Positions 1 through 8,902 of a stretch of DNA of 64,000 nucleotides are shown here, one piece after another. The stretch is from positions 57,094-121,093 of the forward strand of contig CAYTVB010000001.1 of NCBI GenBank assembly GCA_964441735.1. Reading direction: 5' to 3'. The translations under genes and the position numbers were made by a program. How positions within the stretch are numbered: the stretch's first letter is position 1; each line of letters starts with the position of its first letter. The stretch comes from JASMTM01 sp964441735 (GTDB taxonomy: Bacteria > Thermotogota > Thermotogae > Petrotogales > Kosmotogaceae). The notes under the pieces are model-generated. The model saw only the letters and a program-made list of their open reading frames with translations. It searched no databases and was not told the DNA's origin.

Positions 1-203
1 GATCTTAATTTTTTGACATCACCTATGCTTGGGGAATAGGTGTGAGGGTTTTCACCAGGTTCGATGATCACATTTATAGTCGCTTTGTCATCAGCAAGGT
101 CTTTTATTAATAAATAATATGGGTTTATTGTTGTAACTATATTTATTGAGAAAACCGAATAAATTAACAACAAGAAAATTATCAGTGAGATCTTTAATCG
201 CAT
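1..203 (-). CDS. znuA: Zinc ABC transporter substrate-binding protein, ZnuA-like (partial, N-terminal 67 residues)
   Basis: Only the first 67 codons are in the window; the gene runs off the left edge. The ATG overlaps the stop codon of the zur gene (TAATG), so the two are translationally coupled. Residues 1-19 form a signal peptide. The mature start reads IVTTINPYYLLIKDL, and the stretch PGENPHTYSPSIGD carries His54, the first of the metal-ligand histidines of the ZnuA/TroA (cluster A-I) family. Established knowledge: these periplasmic proteins deliver Zn2+ or Mn2+ to an ABC importer. Zinc is favoured because of the upstream Fur-family gene and the same zur-znuA order at TM0122-TM0123 in Thermotoga. 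The permease and ATPase genes would be expected further left. Confidence 0.8.
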   Translation of the reverse strand, partial: MRLKISLIIFLLLIYSVFSINIVTTINPYYLLIKDLADDKATINVIIEPGENPHTYSPSIGDVKKLR

Positions 204-586
204 TACCTTTCACCTCTTTTCATACATTCTTCACAAATACCAATAAAGTAGAAAACGTGATCGGTAATATGGAAGTCGTGAGTATCTTCAATACTTTCTT
301 GGATTTCCTTTGCGAAACAAACATCAAAACTCTCCGTTTTTCCACATATTTTGCAATAAAGAAAATGATAGGGATGTTTTTTTGGGATGTAATAATAGTT
401 TACTTTTGAATCAAAGGTTAAGGATTTGATCATATCGTTTTTTTCAAGATAGTTTAAAGCTCTGTAAATTGAAGAAAGATCAGGTTTGCTGTCCATGTTT
501 TTGTAAATCACATTGGCATTTACTGGTGAATCTGATTCTTCTATCATGTTGTAGATTTTCTTTCTCAATGGAGTGAATCCTTTCAT
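203..586 (-). CDS. zur: Fur-family metalloregulator, probably Zur
   Basis: A 127-residue Fur-type repressor. The N-terminal half is the winged helix (DNA-recognition helix about residues 37-48, LSSIYRALNYLE). The C-terminal half has the two CxxC pairs of the structural zinc site, C78/C81 and C118/C121, and the regulatory histidines H71, H74, H103, H106 and H110. The ATG at 586 is preferred over an upstream in-frame GTG (595), because a GAGGTG ribosome-binding site lies 6 nt before the ATG and includes that GTG. It overlaps the znuA-like gene by one base, which argues for Zur rather than Fur or PerR. Palindromes upstream could be its own operator. Zinc specificity is inferred from context. Confidence 0.85.
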   Translation of the reverse strand: MKGFTPLRKKIYNMIEESDSPVNANVIYKNMDSKPDLSSIYRALNYLEKNDMIKSLTFDSKVNYYYIPKKHPYHFLYCKICGKTESFDVCFAKEIQESIEDTHDFHITDHVFYFIGICEECMKRGER

Positions 587-605
587 TAATAACACCTCGC
601 AATTT

Positions 606-624
606 ATTTGCGCAAATCATTTGC
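606..624. promoter_or_regulatory. Overlapping palindromes, candidate Zur box
   Basis: A perfect 12-bp palindrome ATTTGCGCAAAT (606-617) overlaps GCAAAT-C-ATTTGC (612-624), which has 6-bp arms around one base. The second resembles the 7-1-7 inverted repeats bound by Fur-family proteins. It lies 20-38 bp upstream of the zur start, so autoregulation by Zur with zinc as corepressor is a natural reading. Binding itself is inference. Confidence 0.5.
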
Positions 625-684
625 ATATATTTTACAATAATTCCTGTTACAGGTCAATGCTTTGATTAGAATACATGAGTTATT

Positions 685-1212
685 TTATGTTCTCTTTATC
701 CGGGGGTCAGTAAAAATATCATATTCATCCCTGCTTGTTGTGGAGAATTCGGAAACTACAGCGCCTTCTTTTCCAGCTTGAAACCAGTGTAAAGTTTCAG
801 GTTTTATCGTATATTGATCGCCCGGTCTAAGAGTTATTTCATGAAGCACGGTGAAATAATTACTAAATTCTTCGTAGACAATTGCTTTTGGTTTTTTGAC
901 AGGTTCGCCTGGAACGTAAAGGTATACAGTTCCCCACCGACAGCGAAAGGTTTCTTCTTTACCCAGATCTTTTTTAACCGGTGGATGTTTGTGCTCGGGG
1001 CAGGTCTGAAATGGAAACAGGATAAGTTCTTTGGCGCAAACTCTTTTTGTATTTATATACACAAGGAGTTGTAATCCGACTTTTTCATGACAACCAAGGC
1101 CGAAATCTGTAATTTCCATATTATTTATTTCTTTTTCTTTAACTGCAATACACGCTTTATTTAAGTAATCAGCAGCTCTCTTTCGTGATATAAGTATTGT
1201 TTGGTTATCCAT
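685..1212 (-). CDS. D-lyxose isomerase (cupin fold)
   Basis: A 175-residue protein of the D-lyxose ketol-isomerase family (EC 5.3.1.15), which interconverts D-lyxose and D-xylulose in the cytoplasm. The metal site of the family is visible: H74 and H76 in PEHKH, E87 in GKEETF, and H142 in ETLHWF. These fit the HxH-E-H manganese ligands. The ATG at 1212 has GGGGTGAT just upstream; the longer reading from 1263 has no such site. The gene is divergent from a PfkB kinase and a xylulokinase, the enzyme expected to act on its product. Isomerisation of a related sugar such as D-mannose is possible, since characterised members show side activity. Confidence 0.82.
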   Translation of the reverse strand: MDNQTILISRKRAADYLNKACIAVKEKEINNMEITDFGLGCHEKVGLQLLVYINTKRVCAKELILFPFQTCPEHKHPPVKKDLGKEETFRCRWGTVYLYVPGEPVKKPKAIVYEEFSNYFTVLHEITLRPGDQYTIKPETLHWFQAGKEGAVVSEFSTTSRDEYDIFTDPRIKRT

Positions 1213-1294
1213 ACGATCACCCCTCAAAAATGAAATGAATGGTGTATATAATAGTTGTATCATATGATTAAGCTTGATAACTGGAGTGATGGTT
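1213..1294. promoter_or_regulatory. Divergent promoter region between lyxose isomerase and kinase genes
   Basis: This 82-bp spacer must hold promoters for both directions. A TATAAT hexamer is at 1247-1252 on the plus strand, without a convincing -35. The 10-bp palindrome ATCATATGAT is at 1259-1268 and could be an operator half. No regulator gene is adjacent. Confidence 0.3.
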
Positions 1295-2077
1295 GTGGAT
1301 GAAAAGATCCTTGTATTTGGTGGAACATTTCTGGATGTATTTATCTATGGAAATAAACCTCATGATGTAAAGATAATTGAATCTCCGGGAGGTTCGGGTT
1401 TAAACATTGCTTTTGGATTATTCAGACTTGGGTTTGATGTTGAATTCATAGCAAATATTGGAAATGATTGGAAAGGAAAGGAAATCCTTTCGCGATTAAG
1501 AGAGTTTGGATTCAATATTCATGGAATAAACGTTTTGGAGGAAAGAACGGGTTACCATATTTCAAAAGAAGACATTCCTATTGCAGTGGATCGCGGAGTC
1601 AATAAATTACCTTTAAGAATAGCAAAAGATTCACTTGATAGAGCAGATATTGTTATTATAAATACAGAGATAGCTTTGCATTCACTCAAAGAGATCTGTA
1701 GTAATTTTACAGGCAAATTGTTTATTGATATGGGACCTTTATTTAATATCAAAAGAGCAGATATAAATATAAACAAAAATACTGATGTAGTGATTATTGG
1801 TAACCATAATATGGGAGATATTGAAGACTTTGATGTTGTCAAGAAAGGAGCCAATGGGGCTTCATGGGATAATATTGAAGTTAAAGGCGATGGGAAGGAT
1901 TATCCTTATAGAGTCGGAGCTGGAGATGTTTTTGATGTTGTACTTATTTCCTCACTTCTTATGGGAAAAGCAGAAAAAGAGAGTCTCGAAAGCGGAGTAA
2001 AGTTTTCACAGGATATGGCGAAAGAGGTTAAGGGAGCTTTCAACAAAGTACTTAATTTGCACAAGATTATCTTCTAG
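1295..2077 (+). CDS. PfkB-family carbohydrate kinase (short form)
   Basis: About 260 residues, shorter than the usual 300-330 of ribokinase/PfkB enzymes. The N-terminal beta-sheet and glycine-rich substrate region (ILVFGGTFLDVFIYG, then ESPGGSGLNIAFGLFRLG) and the C-terminal signature GAGDVFD with catalytic base D211 are present. The region around residues 115-180 is compact, which accounts for the short length. GTG at 1295 is chosen because GGAGTGAT precedes it by about 8 nt; TTG at 1274 would bury that site. It is followed after 40 nt by the xylulokinase gene. It probably phosphorylates a sugar or nucleoside; the substrate cannot be read from the sequence. Confidence 0.72.
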   Translation: MDEKILVFGGTFLDVFIYGNKPHDVKIIESPGGSGLNIAFGLFRLGFDVEFIANIGNDWKGKEILSRLREFGFNIHGINVLEERTGYHISKEDIPIAVDRGVNKLPLRIAKDSLDRADIVIINTEIALHSLKEICSNFTGKLFIDMGPLFNIKRADININKNTDVVIIGNHNMGDIEDFDVVKKGANGASWDNIEVKGDGKDYPYRVGAGDVFDVVLISSLLMGKAEKESLESGVKFSQDMAKEVKGAFNKVLNLHKIIF

Positions 2078-2117
2078 TAAATGATGTATCGATTATTCAA
2101 AGTTATGGGAGGTTTAT

Positions 2118-3593
2118 ATGAAAAAATATTTGGGAATAGATATCGGTACGACAGGAATTAAAGCGCTTGTAGTGAATGAAGCGGGTAATGTTCTTGATAT
2201 GTACAATTATGATTTGAAATTAAACACTCCAAAACCAGCCTGGGCTGAGCAAAATCCGGAGGACTGGTTTGAAGGAACATTTCAATTGCTCAAGATGATT
2301 TCAAAAAAACACAATATTTCAGCGTTAAGCTTTTCAGGACAGATGCATAGTTTGGTTCCCCTTGATAAGAAGAATAATGTAATAAGACCAGCCATTCTCT
2401 GGTGTGATCAAAGAACAACCGTAGAATGCAAAGAAGCCACAGAGGCTCTGGGTGGTGAAGAAAAGGTTATTAAAAGAATAGGGAACCCAATACTTGAAGG
2501 ATTTACACTTCCCAAGATTCTTTGGCTCAAGAAAAATGAGCCTCATAATTTTAGTAAAATGGATAGTTTTTTGCTTCCAAAGGATTATGTAATTTATAGA
2601 TTAACAGGAGTTAAAGGGATTGAATGGTCGGATGCTTCTGGAACAGCAGTTTATAATGTTAGAACGCGCAAATGGGATGATGAGCTTATTGAAAAACTTG
2701 GCCTTTCGGAAACCCTTTTCCCTGAGATTCTACCCAGTAATTCTATTAGGGGTTATATAAGAAAAGCCATTTTAAATGAGCTTGGTTGGAAAAAAGTTCC
2801 GGTTATTTCTGGTGGAGCAGATAATGCTTCAGCTGCACTGGGAATAGGTGTGGCAAGGACAGGTGATACCATGATAAGTATTGGTACATCTGGAACTGTG
2901 CTTACCGTAACTGATTCCAGCCAACCTGATATAAGTGGGAAAATCCATTATTTCAACCATGTACTTGCAGAAAAATCTTATTACATGGGTGTTATGCTTT
3001 CAGCAGCACATTCAGCAAACTGGTTTAAGGATGAATTTTTTGAGGAAAAAACATGGAAAGATATAGAAGAGATGATTTCGAAAAGCCCTGCAGGTGCCAG
3101 AGGTCTAATTTTTCTACCTTACCTGAATGGAGAAAGAACACCCCATAGAAATCCTAATGCAAGGGGTGTACTTTTTGGACTTTCATCGGTAAATGATCGG
3201 AAAGATGTTATGAGAGCAGTAATTGAAGGGATTACGTTTGGATTAAAAGACTCCTTTGAATTAATAAAAAACAAGACGGAAATTAAACGGGTGAGAATTG
3301 TTGGTGGGGGAGCAAAAAATCCAGAGTGGTGCAAGATAGTGGCCTCCATATTTGATCATGCCATCGAGGTTCCCGAAATAGATGAAGGTGGTGCCTATGG
3401 TGCTTCCATGCTTTCAGCTATGGGAGATGGAATGAATTTAGATGATGTACTTTCCTGGGTTAAGATAGACAGGGTTGTCGAACCTGATGTTGAAGTAGCA
3501 AGGATTTATGAAGAAATTTATCCCGAGTTTAATGAATTGTACAATGATCTGACCGAGAGATTTGATAGTATTCTGGATAAATTTAGGTATTAG
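2118..3593 (+). CDS. xylB: Xylulokinase (FGGY family)
   Basis: A full-length 491-residue FGGY kinase. The ATPase phosphate-1 motif GIDIGTTG is at residues 6-13, SGQMHSLVPLD follows at about 74, the catalytic Asp is D235 in GGADNASAALGIG, and the second adenosine motif GGGAKNPEW lies near 396-404. The SGQMH motif and overall layout are those of xylulokinases (D-xylulose + ATP to D-xylulose 5-phosphate, EC 2.7.1.17). The upstream divergent D-lyxose isomerase would supply D-xylulose. No xylA-type xylose isomerase is visible in the window. A strong GGGAGG site precedes the ATG. Confidence 0.85.
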   Translation: MKKYLGIDIGTTGIKALVVNEAGNVLDMYNYDLKLNTPKPAWAEQNPEDWFEGTFQLLKMISKKHNISALSFSGQMHSLVPLDKKNNVIRPAILWCDQRTTVECKEATEALGGEEKVIKRIGNPILEGFTLPKILWLKKNEPHNFSKMDSFLLPKDYVIYRLTGVKGIEWSDASGTAVYNVRTRKWDDELIEKLGLSETLFPEILPSNSIRGYIRKAILNELGWKKVPVISGGADNASAALGIGVARTGDTMISIGTSGTVLTVTDSSQPDISGKIHYFNHVLAEKSYYMGVMLSAAHSANWFKDEFFEEKTWKDIEEMISKSPAGARGLIFLPYLNGERTPHRNPNARGVLFGLSSVNDRKDVMRAVIEGITFGLKDSFELIKNKTEIKRVRIVGGGAKNPEWCKIVASIFDHAIEVPEIDEGGAYGASMLSAMGDGMNLDDVLSWVKIDRVVEPDVEVARIYEEIYPEFNELYNDLTERFDSILDKFRY

Positions 3594-3656
3594 ATAATCG
3601 AAGATTTTCTATAACATGAAATCACTATCAGTCCATAGTGTATACGAGGTGATTTG

Positions 3657-4619
3657 GTGAAAAGGGTGCTGTGTTTTGGAGATATTCTGATCGATTTTAT
3701 TTCAAAGAGTAAAGGAAAATCAGTGGCGGAATCGAATGTATTTGAAAAAAGGGCAGGAGGGTCGATATTTAACGTTGCAGTTGGACTTTCAAGACTGGGA
3801 AATGATGTCTCGTTTCTGGCAAAAATCGGTGACGATGAATTTGGCAAATATCTTCGGAATGTTTTAAAAAAAGAGAATATTGACGATTCGTGGCTAATTC
3901 AGGTTACTGATTTAAATACCACCCTCGCTTTTGCTTCTGTCGATTCAGAAGGAAAACCTTCCTTTGATTTTCATAAAGATAAAAGGGAAATAGCTGAGGT
4001 CAATATCGAAGATTGTTCAGAAATCCCCACTGAAGAATTTGATTTGTTCCATTTTGGTTCAACGACAATACTTGAAAATAAAACTGCTGAAGCAATGGAG
4101 TATTTATCAAAGAAAATGAAAGAAAAGAAGGTATTTGTGACCTTTGATCCCAACGTAAGGCCTTCCTTGATCAAGGATAAAGATTCATTTTTTGAGTGTG
4201 TAAAGAATTTAATAAATAACGTTGATGTTTTGAAGTTAAGTGACGATGATCTTCAATATCTTACGGGAACTAAAAACTTTCCCCGTGCGAAAAGTGAACT
4301 TGAAATAAACGATGAGACAATTGTTATTTTGACAATGGGATCAAAGGGAGCGAGATTATTCTTTGGAAATATGGAATTATATGAAGAAGGTTATGATGTT
4401 GATGTATCAGAAACCACAGGCTGCGGGGATTCCTTTATGGCGGCTTTGATTTCAGGCTTACTTGAATATAGTGATCAAAAAAATATGAGTATAGATTCCT
4501 TTGAAAAGGTTCTGAGAAAGGCAAATGCTTCAGCAGCTATGGTTGCAACCCGTATTGGTGCTGCAAACTCGATGCCTTACAAAAACGAGCTTATGAATTT
4601 TATTGAACAACAACGATGA
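3657..4619 (+). CDS. PfkB-family sugar kinase, fructokinase-like
   Basis: A 320-residue ribokinase-fold kinase. Visible motifs are FGDILIDFIS near the N-terminus, RAGGSIFNVAVGLSRLG (sugar-binding Gly-Gly region), FDPNVRPSL, and the C-terminal signature TTGCGDSFMAAL with catalytic D258. This pattern matches bacterial fructokinases and 2-keto-3-deoxygluconate kinases. GTG at 3657 is preferred over TTG at 3654 because GAGGTG lies 5 nt upstream. It is the third sugar kinase in a row, and the strand and spacing suggest co-transcription with xylB. The acceptor sugar is not certain. Confidence 0.78.
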   Translation: MKRVLCFGDILIDFISKSKGKSVAESNVFEKRAGGSIFNVAVGLSRLGNDVSFLAKIGDDEFGKYLRNVLKKENIDDSWLIQVTDLNTTLAFASVDSEGKPSFDFHKDKREIAEVNIEDCSEIPTEEFDLFHFGSTTILENKTAEAMEYLSKKMKEKKVFVTFDPNVRPSLIKDKDSFFECVKNLINNVDVLKLSDDDLQYLTGTKNFPRAKSELEINDETIVILTMGSKGARLFFGNMELYEEGYDVDVSETTGCGDSFMAALISGLLEYSDQKNMSIDSFEKVLRKANASAAMVATRIGAANSMPYKNELMNFIEQQR

Positions 4620-4657
4620 AATATATTTTAATACAATATTGGATTTGAGGTGAAATC

Positions 4658-6052
4658 GTGTTGTTTCGTACAGATACCGAAAATATCGTTGATTATATTG
4701 CAATAAATATCGATCAAGAACATGTTGATATCTTAAACGAAGTTATAAGTATTAATAGTAAACATGATATTGAATGGCTTGCAGAAACGATTAATCGACT
4801 TGATTCACCCGAGGACATAAAAAAATTGTATGAATTCCAGAGAAACAAAATTGACAAAGCAGGGGGTTTTTATGGAGTTATTTCTGAACCAATTAAAAAT
4901 GTAAATGATATTCCCTTACCTGGTGCTTTGGAATCATTTGTGGATTTAATAAAATATCTGGTAAATACCAGAGAGAGCCAGCGTAAAGAAGTTGAAGAAA
5001 CTGGATATCCTTTGAATTTTGCTGAGAAAACGTATGAACCGGCTACTGCTTCCTCAACCGATAAAATAAAGATAACACTTGATCTAACGGCCATAAGACA
5101 AGTAGTGGATTATTTTTCTTGTGAATATCCAACAAAAGAAGATGCTAAAAAAATCGCTAATTCAGAGATCTTTGCCGAAATTATAAAACACAGAAATTCT
5201 TTGGGTTATGTACCCGGACCAGAAATGACAACAGACTTTTTGGCATATTTTATTTATTTAGGAGCGAAGAAAGACCCAATAAGTGTTATTTGGAAATGGC
5301 TGAATCCCTGGAACTGTTTCAATTTCGCAGATATTTTTATGAATCTTGAGCGTTATAGAGAACTTTTAAGAAATCTGGAAGTTAACAAGAAGGGTATTGA
5401 ACGTTTCGTATCGTCGAGGATCGAACCTTTTGTACCTGAAAATTTTGAATTTAAAGAACGTTTCGCACTCGGTATAGAATGGGCAATAAGAGGCTGGGCT
5501 ACCTCGAAATTTGGTGGAATAAACATCGAACATGTTAAGGATAATTATGAGTTTTTAGTAAATACCATCGTTCACGAAACCTACCATAGAATTCAGGCTA
5601 TGCTGTATCCAGGCAATGTGGGGAAAGATTTCAATATGTTGGATGAGTCACTTGAAGACAGTAAACTGGATGGTATCTACAAAGCCATGACCTATGTTTT
5701 CCTTGAAGGAACTGCTACATATGTTCAACATGGTTCAAGGATTAACAATAAAAAAGAAACGATTGTTGAAGCAATAAATTTGTTTCAGCAAATTGAAGAG
5801 TTTTCAACACAAAAAAATGAATTGGAGAATGTTGAAGAATTACTGAACACAGGCCTAAGATCAAATGGCTCTTTTTATACATTGGGGCAATACATGTCCA
5901 AAAAAATAGAAGAAGCATATGGAAAAGAAAAACTGGCTACCTGTCTGAAAAAAGGTAGCCCAGAATTTTTCGATCTATTTATTAGACTGGATAATAAGAA
6001 TATTTTTTCTAAAGAGTTAAAGGAAACTTTTAAAAAAATCACTTTACCATAA
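4658..6052 (+). CDS. Putative zinc-dependent metallopeptidase with HExxH motif
   Basis: A 464-residue protein with GTG start (GAGGTGA upstream). It has no signal peptide or obvious membrane segment, so it is probably cytoplasmic. Residues 306-310 read HETYH, a HExxH zinc site inside NTIVHETYHRIQAM. E350 in FLEGTATYVQH lies about 40 residues later and could be the third ligand, as in gluzincins. The arrangement resembles the DUF5700-type putative zinc peptidases. The N-terminal 150 residues are not recognised. The gene is convergent with the caspase-like lipoprotein gene with only 3 nt between the stops. Substrate unknown. Confidence 0.6.
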   Translation: MLFRTDTENIVDYIAINIDQEHVDILNEVISINSKHDIEWLAETINRLDSPEDIKKLYEFQRNKIDKAGGFYGVISEPIKNVNDIPLPGALESFVDLIKYLVNTRESQRKEVEETGYPLNFAEKTYEPATASSTDKIKITLDLTAIRQVVDYFSCEYPTKEDAKKIANSEIFAEIIKHRNSLGYVPGPEMTTDFLAYFIYLGAKKDPISVIWKWLNPWNCFNFADIFMNLERYRELLRNLEVNKKGIERFVSSRIEPFVPENFEFKERFALGIEWAIRGWATSKFGGINIEHVKDNYEFLVNTIVHETYHRIQAMLYPGNVGKDFNMLDESLEDSKLDGIYKAMTYVFLEGTATYVQHGSRINNKKETIVEAINLFQQIEEFSTQKNELENVEELLNTGLRSNGSFYTLGQYMSKKIEEAYGKEKLATCLKKGSPEFFDLFIRLDNKNIFSKELKETFKKITLP

Positions 6053-6055
6053 GTT

Positions 6056-7306
6056 TTAGTATACAACCATATACTTTCTGTAAATTAAGGGTGTTTGTAT
6101 GCCCAATCGTTCTGTAAAAGTGTAAGAAGATGTTGGGGCATTATTACCCTTTATTTTCATAAAACATTTATCGAAAAGTGCAGGTAAGTTGTCTATACTA
6201 TACATTGAAGCATAGTCTGTAACTTCACCCCAGTGAGCAGCTGATGTAAAATATTCAATATTTTTCAGAAAATCGCTTGTCCATTCCACATAAACATCAG
6301 AAGTATCATAATCTGTCATACCTTCACCATAATCAACATCTGCATAAGCACTCAAAGCAGCTGTTGTAGTTGTAATACCAAGAATCAAGTTATCACAGCT
6401 TGTAAGAGATAATGGATATTGAATCCAGCTTCCAGCATGACAGGATTCAATAATAATATTGAACTGAACGTTGGGGTACTCATTCATAAGGGCTATTAGT
6501 GTCGAGGGAGACATACTATATCCGCCTATGTTCATACTGTCAGTACCTCCATGAGCGATTATATAGATTGTAAGCCGATTTACTTTCATTTCAAGTATCA
6601 AATATTCTACGGCATCTACAATATCTGATGAATAGTTATCGGGATAATCAACCTTAACCACTCGATTTTCGCTAATTAAATCGACCATTGCGTCATAAAC
6701 CATGTCGTGAATCTGAGAAGCCTCGTAGTACAGGTTTTGTGAAGGTGTTAAACCATTAACAACGACTGCTCCATATATTTTGAATAGTCTGGCAACAATG
6801 CTTATGTCAATCACTGGAATTAAGGGTTTTTTAACTTTGTAATTGTTCCAGAACACAGCCTGATAATATTTTTTATCGGTAGGAGATTTGATAACTTCAG
6901 GAACCTCGTTATTAAGTACAGGCCAGCCCTGTGTTTCCTTTTCATAAAGTGCTTCTCCGTTTTCATCCATTACTACAATTTTTCCAGGATGATTGTAAAA
7001 TGCGCCGGGTGCTAAATCCAAATAGAATAAAAATCCTGGTTTGCTAATAGTGGGTGCAACATCTTCTGCTTTGTATTGTTGGTCTGGACTAGGAACATAA
7101 TCATATACCATATCTCCAGCTTTTACCGGACCAAGATACAGAGCTACAGCTGGTTCCTCGGGTTCATCTTCTTCGATTATTTTTGTTATAAACTCTTGCT
7201 TTGCCAGTTCAAGTTTGATAAATTCTATTGTTCCGGGACAACCTGAAAGTATTAGTAAAAGAAATAATACGCCAGCTATCAGGAAAAACATGTTTCTTCC
7301 TTTCAT
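6056..7306 (-). CDS. Lipoprotein with caspase-like (clan CD) peptidase domain
   Basis: A 416-residue protein. Residues 1-23 form a lipoprotein signal with lipobox LSGC (C23), so the mature protein is anchored outside the inner membrane. The C-terminal half has the caspase-haemoglobinase pattern: a hydrophobic strand ending IYIIAHGG with candidate catalytic H252, and FNIIIESCHAGSW with candidate nucleophile C289, about 37 residues later. This is the His-Gly ... Cys arrangement of clan CD (C11, C13, C14, C25) peptidases. Residues 160-235 mention a preceding Rossmann-like strand (VVVNGLTPSQNLYYEA). Whether it cleaves protein is not shown. GGGGGG precedes the ATG. Confidence 0.62.
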   Translation of the reverse strand: MKGRNMFFLIAGVLFLLLILSGCPGTIEFIKLELAKQEFITKIIEEDEPEEPAVALYLGPVKAGDMVYDYVPSPDQQYKAEDVAPTISKPGFLFYLDLAPGAFYNHPGKIVVMDENGEALYEKETQGWPVLNNEVPEVIKSPTDKKYYQAVFWNNYKVKKPLIPVIDISIVARLFKIYGAVVVNGLTPSQNLYYEASQIHDMVYDAMVDLISENRVVKVDYPDNYSSDIVDAVEYLILEMKVNRLTIYIIAHGGTDSMNIGGYSMSPSTLIALMNEYPNVQFNIIIESCHAGSWIQYPLSLTSCDNLILGITTTTAALSAYADVDYGEGMTDYDTSDVYVEWTSDFLKNIEYFTSAAHWGEVTDYASMYSIDNLPALFDKCFMKIKGNNAPTSSYTFTERLGIQTPLIYRKYMVVY

Positions 7307-7725
7307 TTTTATCCCCCCTTCTGCTAGAGAGAGTTTATTCCTTATGATTCATTTCCATGTTTATCTTTAAAAGTAGATTTCATTACATATTCACAAAAAT
7401 TACAGTAATAAGTTTTAAAAAAAACAAAAATTATGCATATAACTTAAGATCATACGTTTGAATATAAATGGTCATAAAATAGAATAAGAATAATAATAAT
7501 TATAAAATTGTTAAGGAAGCAACATCAATTTTATATATATATAATGCACTTCCGAAAATTTATAAACTGAAAATCTATTGCAGGTATTATAAATAACATA
7601 ATTATCGGTTTTTTGAGTACTATTGAATAATGAAACGAAAGCTTTAAAAAAAGAGACGAAATAGAAGGACATACTTATCGGTTAATGACGATATAATATT
7701 AGTGTATGAAAAGTGGTGAACATTC
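7307..7725. other. AT-rich intergenic region, no gene seen
   Basis: A 419-bp spacer between divergent genes. It contains AT runs and a TA repeat around 7533-7542 but no open frame with a ribosome-binding site. A TATAAT hexamer at 7692-7697 lies 29 bp before the GNAT gene and may be its -10 element. No matching -35 was found at 16-18 bp. Confidence 0.4.
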
Positions 7726-8832
7726 ATGATTGTTACAAGGGTAAACAACAAAAGCAAGATGAGTAAGTTTATCAAACTTCCTTATGAAATCTATGAAGAT
7801 TATCCTGCATGGATTCCTCCCTATTTGTTTGATGAAAGAGAGATCATTAAAAAAGGTTCATCAGTCATGAACGAAGATCGAGAATTCTTTATAGTTCTTG
7901 ATGGGACTCAACCAGTAGCAAGACTTGCTGTTTATATTAATAAAAATTCCGATAATGCTAAGCCCAGAGGTTACTTCACATTATTCGAAAGTTATAACGA
8001 TGAATTAGCTGTCAATATGCTCTTTGCAATGGCTGATAGCTGGTTTATGATGAGACAAATTGATAGCTATTCTGGACCAGAATCACACACTAATGGGGAG
8101 GACTATAAAGGATTACTTGTAAGTAACTTTAATGATTTTCCTTATATAAATGCACTTTACAACCCACCTTACTACAAGGAATTATTGAAACTCAATAATC
8201 TTGAAAAAACAGATAGTTTTGCCTGTTTTCATTATGATATCGAAAAAGAAGTTTCCAAGAAAATAACAGAACTAGTAGAATATTCTAAAAATCGCTTTAA
8301 ATTTTACGTTGAAACTCCAAATTTAAATGATACTGAAAAACTTACTGAAGTTATCCTTTATATTCTTGAGAACTCATTGCCAGATAGAAGGGAAGGCATG
8401 AGGTTACTCACTAAAGAAAACATGAGACAGCACTTTATTGAAATGACGCGATACTTTGACAAAGAAATGTTTGCAGTTGCTTATCATGAGGATCAGCCAA
8501 TAGGGTTTTCAGCAGCAATTCCCAATTATAATGAGATTTTTGAAGGATACAAAACAAGAAAACCTATAATAAAACGTTTACGGTTTTCAGTATGCAAGAA
8601 TAAAATAAGAAGCTTCCGGATATTTAATGTAGCAGTAGTAAAAGAGTTTCAAAAGAAGGGAGTTTCACATGCAATGCATCTCCATATAATAAAAAATGCC
8701 GTTAATAATGGTTACAAAGATCTTGAGGGCGGACCTATTAATTTTGATAATATTAGAAGCTTTCAGGATGCAGTTAAAGCTGGAGGAAATCCCTATAAAG
8801 AATATGCTCTTTATAGCAGAAGTATAAAATAA
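7726..8832 (+). CDS. GNAT-fold N-acetyltransferase-like protein
   Basis: A 368-residue cytoplasmic protein. The start MIVTRVNNKSKMSKFIKLPYEIYEDYPAWIPPY and the length match the two-lobed GNAT proteins related to E. coli YghO. In these, the C-terminal acetyl-CoA domain includes a beta-strand followed by a pyrophosphate loop. Here this is VAVVKEFQKKGVSHAMHLHIIKNA (about 305-328), with KKGVS at the position of the Q/RxxGxG/A motif but altered. The substrate is unknown; many relatives are annotated only as hypothetical. It is followed by a disrupted aminotransferase gene on the same strand. Confidence 0.55.
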   Translation: MIVTRVNNKSKMSKFIKLPYEIYEDYPAWIPPYLFDEREIIKKGSSVMNEDREFFIVLDGTQPVARLAVYINKNSDNAKPRGYFTLFESYNDELAVNMLFAMADSWFMMRQIDSYSGPESHTNGEDYKGLLVSNFNDFPYINALYNPPYYKELLKLNNLEKTDSFACFHYDIEKEVSKKITELVEYSKNRFKFYVETPNLNDTEKLTEVILYILENSLPDRREGMRLLTKENMRQHFIEMTRYFDKEMFAVAYHEDQPIGFSAAIPNYNEIFEGYKTRKPIIKRLRFSVCKNKIRSFRIFNVAVVKEFQKKGVSHAMHLHIIKNAVNNGYKDLEGGPINFDNIRSFQDAVKAGGNPYKEYALYSRSIK

Positions 8833-8902
8833 TGAATTTTTTGAAGTTACTAATTACATATATATTTGAAGAATCGGATAATAATTGAATGGTGATTGGT
8901 AA

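Noticed and set aside
3623..3640. CACTAT-CAGTCC-ATAGTG inverted repeat before the third sugar kinase
   Set aside because: Short AT-rich arms, no T-run, and no second copy; could be chance.
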